DNA of 64,000 nt from Xylogone sp. PMI_703 (lineage: Eukaryota; Ascomycota; Leotiomycetes): contig JAJTUQ010000004.1 of the NCBI GenBank assembly GCA_021399445.1, forward strand, positions 5,394,001 to 5,458,000, written 5' to 3'. The position numbers were made by a program, and so were the translations under genes. This document shows positions 1-10,570 of the stretch, in pieces. Below the pieces are notes generated by a model, which was not told where the DNA came from, did no database searches, and saw nothing but the letters and a program-made list of their open reading frames with translations. Position 1 is the first letter of the stretch; the number at the start of each line of letters is the position of its first letter.

Positions 1-446
1 GTTGAGAAAGAACACGCTGGGGCTGCGGTATGTTCGGAATCGTTTGAAGTACATAGAGAACGACAATTGGGGATAGCTCGGATGAAAAGGTACGGTTATA
101 CATAGAAATCCCCCAGCTACTGGCTTCGAAAGGGATGGTGGTATGAAACAATCCCGCAAGAATAAGGACGGGACCAAAAGACCACTCAGTAAAGAGCCGG
201 CCTACATAGTTCCTTTTCCAACAGTATCACTCACAACGGTTCACATGCATTTGGGGGAAGAAATTGGCAATCAAGCATCATCTCCCCTTAAGGAAGATTC
301 AGCGACACCTTGTGTGGGAAAAAGTTTATCTCACATTTATGAACTAGTATGCAAATCCATCCAGGATATACGCCGTGATATTTTCCCCCAGCAAACCAGA
401 TCCGTGAAACCCGCCCACAATTCGTTCGTCATAACAAACGCTTCTT
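1..446. other. intergenic, downstream of rps17
   Basis: No convincing gene. A plus-strand open frame begins near 143 but runs through the antisense of the last rps17 exon and resembles no known protein. The stretch presumably holds the rps17 3' UTR and terminator. Confidence 0.5.
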
Positions 447-1039
447 TTAACGACCAGCACGGTCGCCGAATCGGCGAGGACCACGCTCGACTTGCTGTTG
501 TTGGGCGACCGGGATGACGTTGACTGGGATAGAGTCGAACTGGAAAGAGAAGAATGTCAGTAATTTATACTTACTGCAAAAGGATAGTAACTTGGAGAAC
601 ATACACCAAGGCTCTTGAGGAGATCCTTTGTCTCGCTGTCGACGTCCAACTGTCCGCTCTCGGAGTTTTGAGTAAAGTCGAGAGCAGAAACTTCGGGCAC
701 ATATTGATCCTTCCTCTCACGCTCCTCTTCCTGGAGCTTGAAGGAGATACCACGGACAGGACCACGCTGAATACGCTTCATCAAGTGGGTGGTGTAACCA
801 GCGATCTGAAATTCGATATTATGTTAGGAATTTCCCAAAAAAAGACACTCAATCCAATGCCTCGCTGCATTATATTTTTGATGGTATCTCACCTTGTTCC
901 TCAATCTCTTGGAAGAGATCAGAGCGATTTCATCGCAGATTCTCTTGTTGACCTCGAAGTCCAGAGACAGCTTTGGGTAATATCTCTCGATGATTACCTT
1001 GGCGCTCTTCTTGACGGTCTTGGTACGAACGCGACCCAT
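447..1039 (-). CDS. rps17: 40S ribosomal protein eS17
   Basis: Structural protein of the small cytosolic ribosomal subunit. Three exons join in frame: 1039-893, 805-605 and 539-447, giving 146 aa, the usual length for fungal eS17. The N-terminus begins [14 protein letters not shown], as in yeast Rps17. The middle exon carries the family signatures [18 protein letters not shown] and [16 protein letters not shown]. The last exon gives a Gln-rich then basic tail ending RRFGDRAGR, typical of filamentous fungi. Introns are 87 nt (donor GTGAGA, acceptor CAG) and 65 nt (donor GTATGT, acceptor CAG). An in-frame ATG at 1105 lies upstream, but homology starts exactly at 1039, so that ATG is 5' UTR. A TCACGTGA box lies about 155 bp upstream. 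Confidence 0.97.
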
Positions 1040-2211
1040 TTTTGCGGCTGTTGGGGGTTGTTGCTGGAGAGGTCGTTCGAAAGTTGGGTTGTCGTTGGAG
1101 GTCACGAATTTCTATCATAGAGTTTTTGTGTGTGCGACGGGCATTCGTGGGGCTCGCTTAGCCGAGAAGGAAACTCTTGGCAGTTTCTATCATCACGTGA
1201 GTATACTTCATGACTATCAGCTCTCCTCCAATTGAAATTGGTATAGAACATTTTCACAAAAAGATGCAAGGCTTCATGTGCTATTGGTTGTATATTTCTT
1301 TCATATCTAGAGTACGTGAGTAGTTAGGAGATCCACCTCGGTTTTCTAGGATACATACAAACCATACCAAGCAACGGGAAACCATTCCTTACACGATAAA
1401 CAGCGTGCTTTCATTTTATCACGTTTAGCAAGTTACTGCGGTTCATTGTTTGCAAAGTACCGGCTTCTCTCTTCACTGGCTCTAGAACACTCTCAGATCC
1501 TCCGCCATATATGCCCAGTTCCCTCTTCCGATATGGACGCATCGGAATACAAGTCATATAGCAGCATGCATTTTCCAGCTGATCTTACCCTAATCATGTC
1601 TATGGTTTTCATAATTAGGAACAGCTCTTCCAGAGTTCCAATAACCGCTCACCACCGGCTGATTCATCAATCGATCCGGTCAACCTCTCCCGGTTCTCTT
1701 GACAGTCCATGGAACCATTTGAGATAAGCTAGTTGGGCAACCTTGATGATCAATAATTTGTCCATGACGTCTTTCACACAGGCATAACCCCCTTCGGAGA
1801 TACAAAAAATCTCTCAATTGTATGGCAACAATACCAACAATGCCCCGTCTACACCTAAGTATTGTATTTTAACGACACAGGAACTGGAAAGAAGGGCTTG
1901 AAATTACCTCCAGGATCGATCCAGATGCAAAGCATCCCATTATATCAGTGCAGCAACGTTGCACCTCTTCCCTAGCCATGAAACTACTATCCATAACACT
2001 AATTGATAATTATTACATCACATGGGCCAAACATTAACTGCTCAGGTGAACTACCTTGATTACTCTGAGATTTCCGACTTCATATACGCCTCCAAAATTC
2101 CCTGTATAGTATTAAATCAATCCAACTGCTAGTTTTTTACCACACAACATGTTGAAGTTGTTAAAATTGCTGTGGAGAATAATTTTCGAGATACTCTTTT
2201 CTCGAGTAAGG
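1040..2211. other. intergenic between rps17 and F-box-like gene
   Basis: About 1.2 kb between two divergently transcribed loci. Short open frames here (for example 1446-1727, plus) show no recognisable domain. Expected to hold both promoters. Confidence 0.5.
1193..1200. promoter_or_regulatory. TCACGTGA E-box upstream of rps17
   Basis: Perfect 8-bp palindrome TCACGTGA, 154 bp before the rps17 start codon. CACGTG elements are bound by bHLH factors (Cbf1-like) in fungi. The same octamer occurs twice upstream of mrp51. Function is inferred from position only. Confidence 0.4.
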
Positions 2212-3365
2212 ATGCTTTGGACTTATAAACGAGCACCTTCTCACCACCTAAACCGCTGGGATAAGCTTCCCCAGAAATCATTAAGTATATTGGCAACTTT
2301 TTATCGCTAGAGTCAACAGCCGCACTATCACTCACCTGCCATCGTTTTTATGGCCTATTTAAAGACAGCTACTTGCAAGTTGCCAAACAACTAAACTGCA
2401 ATTTGGACTATTCTTTTGCATTGTTACTGGAAAAGGATTTACCAAATCATGTTGCTTGCTTCCATTGCAAAAGTTTCCACTGTGTTAGTGACGGGAGGGC
2501 AAAATACTATGTCTTATCTTGTCGAGAAAAATGGCTGAGAACACCTTGTATGAAAAACAGTCATAGGCAAGATTCAGTCGAAGACTTTATGTCTTGGTAT
2601 TTCAATCCTATCATTTTCCGCATGATCATGAAACGGCACCGGAAAATGTTACCGTATAGGAAGTTGCTTCAACTCCTATCATTTAAGCACATGTATCTTC
2701 GTCACAGCCCATATTTTCTTGAATGGATCTCATTCTCAGCTCGAATCTGCAATGACTCGTTATATATACGCCGTCAATCCATCTTTATTCCGAGTATAAA
2801 CACACAGACCAACGCCTGGGGGAGATACATCTGTCCTCACATTTACATACAAAAAGGAAGTGGGAAGGAATGCTCATATCATGCAGGATCTACCTACTCT
2901 CCTATTAAAAAGGGCCTCATGAATTGCAGATTCTGCCGTACGGAATTCCAGATCGATTTCAAAATGATGAATGGCGTTTGCTTGTTCATGTTTCTCACAA
3001 TATGGAAGGACCTTGGTCAAGGGAGATTACACCTAGACTACGACTGGCAAAGCCATATTAACACAGGCGACAACAAATTTGCGTCTGAGGTTGACTTCGA
3101 ACTTGGGTCTCTTTGCTCAGCATTTGAGCAAGGCAGGTTTAGATACGATTCGATCATAAGCCCAGCAGATGTAGACGATTTAATAAGAATATATTGGACA
3201 TATTCCGAGAATGCTGACCAATGGAGACAAGAAGATGCTTGGAAATTTTTTTATAATAACCACCATCATAATGGTTATACTGATGATTATCATAGCAGCT
3301 ACGGGAGTAAGGCTCGGTATTTTCTTCGCAATGTATCATTGTTGAAAGATTCAGGCTCATCTTAG
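2212..3365 (+). pseudogene. F-box-like hypothetical protein, one-base frame break
   Basis: Resembles the large helotialean group of F-box-like proteins, putative substrate adaptors for ubiquitin ligases. An ATG at 2212 opens a frame ending in WDKLP at 2271. The continuation EIIKYIGNFL, then AALSLTCHRFYGLF, is read from the next frame, which has a TAA at 2262 and no ATG of its own before the homology. The switch lies in a run of four C (2269-2272). With one extra base the locus would be 385 codons with the usual order: F-box LPxEI...FL...LTC near residue 20, then a Cys/His patch (CFHCKSFH) and a long C-terminal region with a second CRFC pair. An intron (donor GTAAGG at 2206, acceptor at 2265) was considered, but its phase does not restore the frame. 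Recent pseudogene or assembly error cannot be separated here. Confidence 0.65.
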
Positions 3366-4086
3366 GGGTTTAATCGTATTCATATTCTCCATTCTTTCCT
3401 ATTCAAAATAAGACTCTTGAAGTCACATAAAGAAAAGAAAGAGAAAAAGAATAATAACCAAAACGTTCGGCCCGGTGTCGAAATACCTACATCTTTGTCG
3501 ATTAATTTGTCGTTTCGTGATTGTTTATATATATAATTAATAGGCTCCAATCAATCCTTCTCCAGAGATGGGTTTGAACCAGACCGAGCTAGCCAACTGC
3601 GGCGCCTCCCATCTCTTTAGAAGGTATGCCTTCTTATTTGGGGTTATATGGTTTTCATTGTTAATGAAGTTAGTGAGAGATCTGTAGAGTAGTCATTGTG
3701 GCTGGGCCGCTATACTAACGCCATTATTTTTGTGAAGGATTCCTCTTACGAGAAGTTGACATCTCAAGGAACCTAAAATGAAGAGACAAAATGAGTGCTT
3801 ATTACGATGGATTGCTATATGTGCTTTGCTATATAGTGATATTCTTTCATGGGTTTTCTGGGAGTAATCCAGTCCAGTCACATGGTGTTTAGGGCAAAAG
3901 ATCAAGAAACGATATAACTATCCCGTCAGGCTGTACTCTGGTAATAATACAATATATTTTTCAGCTACCCGGAAAGTTATCATCTCACCGAGCTCTAGCT
4001 ATAGTTCGTGAATCGTACATAAATCCGATGTAAAGTCTATACCAGACCCCCTTGCCCAATTCGATAAGTGGAAAACCGTCCTAATT
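3366..4086. other. intergenic, convergent
   Basis: Spacer between the plus-strand F-box-like locus and minus-strand mrp51, so both 3' ends meet here. It contains the folded element listed at 3556-3624. Nothing else is recognisable. Confidence 0.5.
3556..3624 (-). other. tRNA-like hairpin element
   Basis: Two 17-nt arms (3556-3572 and 3608-3624) pair as 6 bp, a 2x2 internal loop, then 9 bp. On the minus strand the 35-nt loop region carries an A-box-like TGGCTAGCTCGG and, 3 nt later, a B-box-like GGTTCAAACCC. This resembles a tRNA that lacks the anticodon arm. It may be a tRNA relic, a small structured RNA or a chance inverted repeat. Confidence 0.35.
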
Positions 4087-5505
4087 CTACGATCTGCTTC
4101 CAAGACCACTCAATCCGTATCCATCAGGACTAGCAGACGGGTTTGCAAACCCAACAATTTTCTCAGCCTTAGGCCGTTCGTACTCCTGAGGTATCTCATC
4201 TACGGTGCCCTCTCGCACACTGACGGCCTCCGGATCGGCAGGCACAACATTGAGAATGACTCGGCCCTTGGGATCAATGCTAGCTGACTGGGGCTGGACA
4301 TAGGTCTTTGAACCACCGACTTTATCCAGCTCGATATTCAGCAATCCGCCAACAGTAGCCTTGTTTAGTCGGCCCTTTCTTGCCCTGAAGTCGAATGCAG
4401 CGTATCCGTATGGAACTGGAGCAACGAAGCCTCCAACACCCAGGACTGGAGCAAAGCTTCCTGTTGATGCACCCTTTGGCATGACAACTCTGGCCTGCAC
4501 TGGTGGAGGGGACTTTTGGGGTCCATATAAGGGATGGTTATAAGTGTAAGATGAAGTGCGTAGGTAAGATAATCCAGCAGAAGGATGAGTCTTTGGGGGA
4601 CCGGATTCAGCATATGGTGAGTCAGACTGTTGTTGAAATGCCTGGTTGGGAGCTTGCCTAGGTGTTTCATCACCAAGCATCGAACCAATAAACCCAGTCA
4701 TATCTATCTTGGGAGCAGGCGATGGAGGAAGGTCAAGGAAATCACGAATATGTTTGTACAGCTGCGTTCGATCATGGCGTAGCATCTTGATAAATTCCCT
4801 TAACTGCTCATCCGTGACCTGGCTTGCTTCCACTGGCGGCGGTATATCCACACCCTGCTCCCGAGCAGCTATCTGCGCCTGTTGCGTGGACGCAGCAGCA
4901 ACAGCCGTGCGGAGGAACTTGTGAAATTCACCTTTCCTCCTTCGGACCTGTTTCTGGACGTACTCGCTGAAATCCCCATCACTCAACCCAGAGAGCCACG
5001 GACCCTTGAACTTCCACCCCGCATCCTCTCGTCTCGAGTTCTGCTCCGTCGATGGCACTGTGGAGTCTATATCGTCCTCGAAAACGCTCTTTGCGGCACC
5101 CCATCCGCTATCATACCGATCCGCATAGCTACGGGACTTCGTGGGAGGGGATAATGGAACGCCCATTTCCTGCCATTTTCGAAGTGACAACGTGTGATCG
5201 GCGGCTGACGCAAATTCCGTGATGTGTTCATATGTATCAATTGCCTTGACCCGGATAACAGGCGTTGATGTGTTGGTGGTCGATCGTAAGGGGAGAGGTC
5301 TCTTGAATCCCCAGTCACCTTTCACTAGAGACGACTGAGGAGTTTCAATGGAGAGGTCGATGGGATGTGGAGCGGTAGCTGTATCAGATGAGAATGCTCC
5401 CGTGGAAGAGAGATCGCTGATCGGCCTGGGCAAGGGAGGCGGTATCGAGAAGACTCTTGATGCTCTGAGTAGAGCACCACCTGGCGAGACGCTCCGCGAA
5501 GCCAT
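4087..5505 (-). CDS. mrp51: mitochondrial small ribosomal subunit protein Mrp51 (bS1m)
   Basis: Component of the mitochondrial 37S ribosomal subunit, required in yeast for expression of mitochondrial mRNAs. Single exon, 472 aa, in the range of filamentous-fungal Mrp51. The N-terminus is rich in Ser, Arg and Ala with few acids, consistent with a mitochondrial presequence. The core has the family block around residues 60-115 (GDWGFKRPLP, then KAIDTYEHITEF and the LRKWQEMG segment). The middle and C-terminal thirds are Pro/Ser-rich and include a Gly-rich VLGVGGFVAPVPYG segment near residue 355 and an ILNVVPADPEAVSVREG tail block. The ATG at 5505 is the first in frame and matches the presequence. 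Two TCACGTGA boxes lie 246-281 bp upstream. Confidence 0.9.
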   Translation of the reverse strand: MASRSVSPGGALLRASRVFSIPPPLPRPISDLSSTGAFSSDTATAPHPIDLSIETPQSSLVKGDWGFKRPLPLRSTTNTSTPVIRVKAIDTYEHITEFASAADHTLSLRKWQEMGVPLSPPTKSRSYADRYDSGWGAAKSVFEDDIDSTVPSTEQNSRREDAGWKFKGPWLSGLSDGDFSEYVQKQVRRRKGEFHKFLRTAVAAASTQQAQIAAREQGVDIPPPVEASQVTDEQLREFIKMLRHDRTQLYKHIRDFLDLPPSPAPKIDMTGFIGSMLGDETPRQAPNQAFQQQSDSPYAESGPPKTHPSAGLSYLRTSSYTYNHPLYGPQKSPPPVQARVVMPKGASTGSFAPVLGVGGFVAPVPYGYAAFDFRARKGRLNKATVGGLLNIELDKVGGSKTYVQPQSASIDPKGRVILNVVPADPEAVSVREGTVDEIPQEYERPKAEKIVGFANPSASPDGYGLSGLGSRS

Positions 5506-5750
5506 TGTCTCGACGGAGGATCTTCAGATGCTGGGTTACTCTTGCGGTCCCTCCTCGCTTCATTCAACTTTAGAAGTTTGCGAAGCTCCAACAAATTTCG
5601 CCCTAGTGCGGCATCTTCCGTTGTACCTCCTTCACAACTTTCGATAACGCACAATCAACACTACGCACTGAGCAGCACCAATAAACTCCGCATTTCATAA
5701 TATTCAAATTATTTTTGTCAACTTTGACAATAATCTTTGGATGATAATTG

Positions 5751-5786
5751 TCACGTGACATTGTGAATTTCTCCGACATCACGTGA
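5751..5786. promoter_or_regulatory. paired TCACGTGA E-boxes upstream of mrp51
   Basis: TCACGTGA occurs at 5751-5758 and again at 5779-5786, 28 bp apart, with a third CACGTG core at 5991-5996. The pair lies 246-281 bp upstream of the mrp51 ATG. It probably binds a bHLH factor; this is inference. Confidence 0.4.
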
Positions 5787-7430
5787 TCAATATAACAGTC
5801 AGCAGTTCAAAGAATGTCTTTGATTCCATCGAGATCAAGACGGCACAGCACAAACTACGTCACAGCATAAAAATTCCGACCCTGGATATGAATCCCACGT
5901 TCTACAGTAATCATCCTCCGCAAGATTCCAGCAAAGACACAGTCAGCATCCCGCTCGAGGGAAGCTTCACAGCCACAGACCTAATGCCATCACGTGTAGA
6001 GGTGAGCTGACAAGTCTTCCAATTTTTAGCACGGGTCGTGCCGCGTCCGTGGTACGACCGACCCACGGTTCCAAGAGCTCTTTGACAAAGGGTTCTACCG
6101 GTAGTTAGAGTGTCTACCTGCACAATTGCATAATCCCCCATTAAGTCCATGAGGGTATTCGTGTCACAATGCGTAATCAAGTTGCATATTTGTACGGAGT
6201 ATTTGTTGTAAGAATCGGACATCGCCAGAACGCTCAATATTGTAACGTACGGAAGGGAATGGAAAGACTTCTGCTCATGACACATCCCGGAATGTAACGG
6301 GGAATCTCGCCAGGGTGTAGGGCATGCATAGTATGGTTGCAATATTGAGGATCTCGATATTGGATAAAATCGCAGAATGAAGCCATTGAACACTCAAGGA
6401 CATTGGGCGCCACCAAGACCCCGATGGATTGTAAGGGCTGCGAGCTTTGCCATCTACTTTAGCTGACAGGCTCGGGATTCGTTGCAGCTGGTAATTCTGG
6501 AGCAGAATTTCACCGTTTTGGGGGCTTTCGGAGCAACGCTATCGAGGCTATCTACTGCACATGTGCTCAGGCGAGGGGATCGAGCGTACCAATAGTAACA
6601 CCTGTGTCAGGAAAGACAAATAGTGTAGTAAGAGCAGCCAAAGCCACAGAACACGCAACACTGGTCAGGCTCGTGCGCAGTTCACTTAGAGTGCTATTCC
6701 ATAGGTTCAGAAGTCAGCAATAGAGAACGCTCAGATTGTGAGGCCACCAGTAGCAAGACGACTTAGTCAGCTTCCTCAGCGTGTGATATGATCAGAAGGG
6801 ACCAGGCATCGAGCTATCTTAGATTCCAAAACAGAAATGATGCTGAATGGTATTGCAACTCGAGCGTAAGCGGTCAGGTATTATTGATTTCCACAGCCAT
6901 GCATAGCAGTTTTAGACAGGATGGATTAGACTGGCGGAGCAGAACTCCGTCGTACGAGGCCAGTGTGCCAGTAACTCATGGTACTGTACTGTGTCAGGAT
7001 CAGACGAGAGAGAAGCAAATAAAGTCATTACGCAAACGCTGAACCAAACAGGCTCGCATCTCGCGACGGTTTCAGAGAACCAATAAGAAAATTTTGCAAG
7101 GCCTTTCCTGCAAAAGCAAGCCCTGGCCTCGTTCGGAGATGGTGTCCTGGATAAGTGAGAGAAGGGCAATGATGGGGTAGAGCCGGTAAGAGGCTGGAGA
7201 GGCTGCTTTACCCCGCGGCCTCGCAACGAACAGCTCGAGCCTTGGCTTGCGAACTCTGGCTGCACCGAGGAGTTGGTGCATCGAGCCAACAGCGAATCAC
7301 TAGAGTCTTGTTGGAGATGGGCGTGTTGGTTGTGTTGGAAAACGTGGGCATCTGGAGCCGTCCTGTCCCTGATCTGGCCTCTTAAACCTGCCCATCCGGT
7401 CGGATGTTGTCGGGTGAGGGGCTGCCATTT

Positions 7431-7454
7431 TACAGTACTGTACTGTACTGTACC
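7431..7454. repeat. TACTG pentanucleotide tract
   Basis: About four copies of TACTG/GTACT in tandem, partly self-complementary. Related GTACTGTACTG or GTACAGTACAG tracts occur near 6980, 13068, 19531 and 24030, all in intergenic DNA. Confidence 0.6.
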
Positions 7455-10400
7455 TTCAACGTCAGCATCGCTGTGGCAAAAGACAGGGCACACGACTTTG
7501 TCATCTTTTCGCGAAAGATTTTTCTGGCCATCCCACGTGGTGTTGCCCAAAGGCTTGGAGACCACACAGCAAAAGATGGAGTTATTCATGATATCCGGAT
7601 GCACTTTCGAGCCTCTGCGTTGCTCAATTCTTCGGGTCAGGCGGTGCTGCAAGAAGCATTGGGGCGAAATCTGTCGGGCAAAGATCACTCGACGAGGAAA
7701 CCTTATTCACTGGTAGGCGAGTAGCAGGCTGCCAACAAATTTGCAACCGCCCTTTCTAGAACCCTTGATCTTCAGAAGAAGCCATCCACACAGATTCCAC
7801 CTCAACGCCGATTCGCGAGGGCTCGATGACTAGGTATGAGCGAACTGCTCGTGGAGGATACGAGGCGTATTCGCGAGCAACGCCTTGGAGGTTTTGATGC
7901 TGCGGATGGCTCTTGCATACGGGCACGAGATAGACTGCATTTTCTAGTACCAGACGGGATGTTGAAAGGGTCCCAAACAGGCCCCAGAGCCTTATGAGAC
8001 ACAGTGCCTTGAGTGCCTAAAGAGGTCTCACAGTGAGGGGCGGTGAGTACTGAGTAAGGCTTTCAGTCAACAGCGTTAAGGTTTAAGCCTCCCACACGTG
8101 CCAATGTCTCGAAATAGAAGTTTCTTGCGCAAAACAAAAAGCTGGAGAAACATGAAGGATTCGGCACGACGTCAATTGGGTGCCGCAGGGAGCGCAGTAG
8201 GCAGTCCTGATGGATTTTTCGCGGAAGAAAGGATCTCAAGTGTGCGAAGGAGAAAAGCAAGACCCCAGCACTGCAGCACGCTCCAGCTACGTTATCCTAT
8301 GAGATCGGGCCATCGCGCGTGGGAAGTGGAACCACCGTCGTGCATGAAGCGCGAACCCACTCCATTCCATTGGGTCGTCATTAGCCTGCACGACTTCCCC
8401 TACGCCGCTGGAGGGTGGTGGTGATGGATGATTCAGCTGGGGTTATTGCCCGAAGGGTAGCTTTTCAGTTTCTTACCAAAGGGCACAGCTGGTGCTTTCG
8501 CCGGCATCGTATAAGGGCTTTTTTCGTGCTACACAAAGTAGTCAGTTCAGCGCGTAAGAGTTTTTTCAAGGCTGTTGGGCACCCAGCAGGCTGAATTTGG
8601 AGGAACTTACGGTCAGCGGGCAAAGTAAGTGAGTCGTCGTGGCTGCTGCTTAACGAAAGCGAGGTACTGTAACCAAGGCCCAGTATTGCTGCTCAGAAGA
8701 CCTGCTGCGGTTCGAGGAGACTCAAGTGTCTACGGTACTGTGGTACCTCTGGGAGCAGCAGGACAGAGCAGAAATCGAGGCCCCGCGCCAGGCCGAGCTC
8801 GCAACTTGGAAGCACCCAGAAGCTAGTTACCACGTCTACGTAGGGGGACACACTGGGGAGGAGGTTGACGACATAGGGACTTCCACGACGTCCGCGGGAC
8901 ACGGTGCCTGCTTTCCTTGGATGGTGTCCGTCTCCGTCGCGGCAAGCCCGCCGGCACAACCATGGGCGCCAGCAGAGCTGCCACTGTGCTGTATTACTCC
9001 GTAGGAAGGACGGTATGCTCTCATACGGACGTAGCCCAGCTCAGAGGCACAGGGTCAGGTCGTACGGTGCTACGGCAGTCGGCAGAAGTCGTGATGGTAG
9101 TTGATGGTCATGTTTTAGTTGTACTAACACAGCTAACACAGTACGGTAGTTGTAAGTTACAGTCCCGCTGTTGTAGTCATTAGCATCCGTGCTCCTGGTA
9201 CTCCGTACAAGTGTCCTGGTTGAGCCTGCTGGCCTGTCCTGTATTGTCTCTCCCTGCAGTGAAGATGTTCGACAGGTGCTGGAGAGCCTGCGTTGCCCAT
9301 CGGGAAGGGGTCTGCAGCGAGGCAGCCGAGGCCCGCCCATCGGGGGATCATGGACACCATATTGCCAGAGGGCGTCAGCATGCAGGACGAGTCCCACGAA
9401 TCCCTCTGCCCTGTGCAGGAGTTGTACTGCGTCGAAGGCGATCCTGTCCTTGCATCGCCAGAACACTCAGAGGAGGGCGCCGGCGGGCTGTGAGTGGTGG
9501 GGGAAGGAGCTGCAGGGCGATCCGGATTGGCTGGGTGGTCCGTGGGCTGCGATGCGCCGTAACGTGGAAATCGACTGTGGTGGGTGTTGTGGTGGATGTT
9601 TGGAGGATGTGGTTGGATGCTGTTGGCTGGGATGTTGGTGACACCGGTCGCTCCCAGCAGGGCCAGGGTGGGTCGAGGCCCGCTCCCACGACTTGCTTCC
9701 CTTCCCGTTGCACCGTCCCCCCCCCCGCCTACCCTTTTGGCGTGTTTGCGTGCCCTTTGCGTGCTGGTCTCCCATGCTTTTGCCCTCGCCTGCCAGGCCT
9801 GCCCACCGCCGACGCCCATCGCTCATCGGACTAAAGTGATGGCCGCTTCTGGGCAAGGCACCGGTGTGTGAGAGTGTGCGAGAAGGTGCGTGAGCAAGCT
9901 CCGTAAGAAGGCTAACAAGACAAGACAGATGTAGTACGGGTAGTACGTAGTGCTGGTTGGAATCCGTCCTGATTGTTCCCCCCTCGCAAAACCCCCCCAT
10001 AGCCCCCCAATTCCCAATAAGCCCATCGTCGATTAAAGGCCCGTCTCTACGGCACTGGTATATACCATTATCATCCTACGAACCTCACCATTCTCTTCCA
10101 AATCATCCCGCCACCTCTCTCTCCTTCTCCTTCCTCCCGACTCTTCCTCGCACACGCTCATCTCACCACTCATATATTGGGTCTCTCTTATTGAGACTTG
10201 TCTCCAGTAGAGAACCTCTCCGTATAACTAATTCATGAGACTGCTCTCGCGGCCTCCGGGACCTCGACCGCAACACCTCGATGACCAAGATCACGACCCA
10301 CCACCACTACCAGCAGCATCCAGTCAACTCCTCAATTCCCAAACACTATGGCAGGTTGTAGAACTATGACCGAGCGCGTTTGAGTCCTGCTTTCTTCTTG

Positions 10401-10570
10401 AATCATTTATTTAATTGCTCTCTTCGACATTTTTTGCATTTTTACTTTTTGCTCTGTATCACCCTACAAGTTTATATATATCGTTTCATTGCTCCAGAGC
10501 ACACATTATAATCAATCGGCAATCTATCTATCCCGGGTCACACATATTATCTACACAACCCCTGGCAAAC

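Larger units (their letters stand above)
5506..10570. other. 5-kb gene-free spacer, GC-rich toward its right end
   Basis: No supported gene. The longest open frames (6912-7688 and 9157-9819, both minus) have shuffled composition, no domain and competing frames on the other strand. From about 7.0 kb the base composition becomes GC-rich, with a C10 run at 9717-9726. From about 10.05 kb it becomes pyrimidine-rich, like a fungal 5' UTR, leading to the ATG at 10571. Likely the long promoter and leader of the next gene. Confidence 0.5.

Noticed and set aside
143..517. 124-aa plus-strand open frame
   Set aside because: Runs antisense through the last rps17 exon and has no family resemblance.
2206..2265. 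Intron (GTAAGG...ATAAG) as an explanation of the F-box frame break
   Set aside because: Donor and a branch-like CTAAAC exist, but the upstream ATG-led exon joins in the wrong phase, so the frame is still broken.
6912..7688. 258-aa minus-strand open frame
   Set aside because: No domain, and composition like random GC-rich DNA. Equally long frames lie on the opposite strand.
9157..9819. 220-aa minus-strand open frame and several overlapping ones
   Set aside because: Low-complexity GC-rich DNA opens many frames here; none resembles a protein family or shows sensible splice sites.
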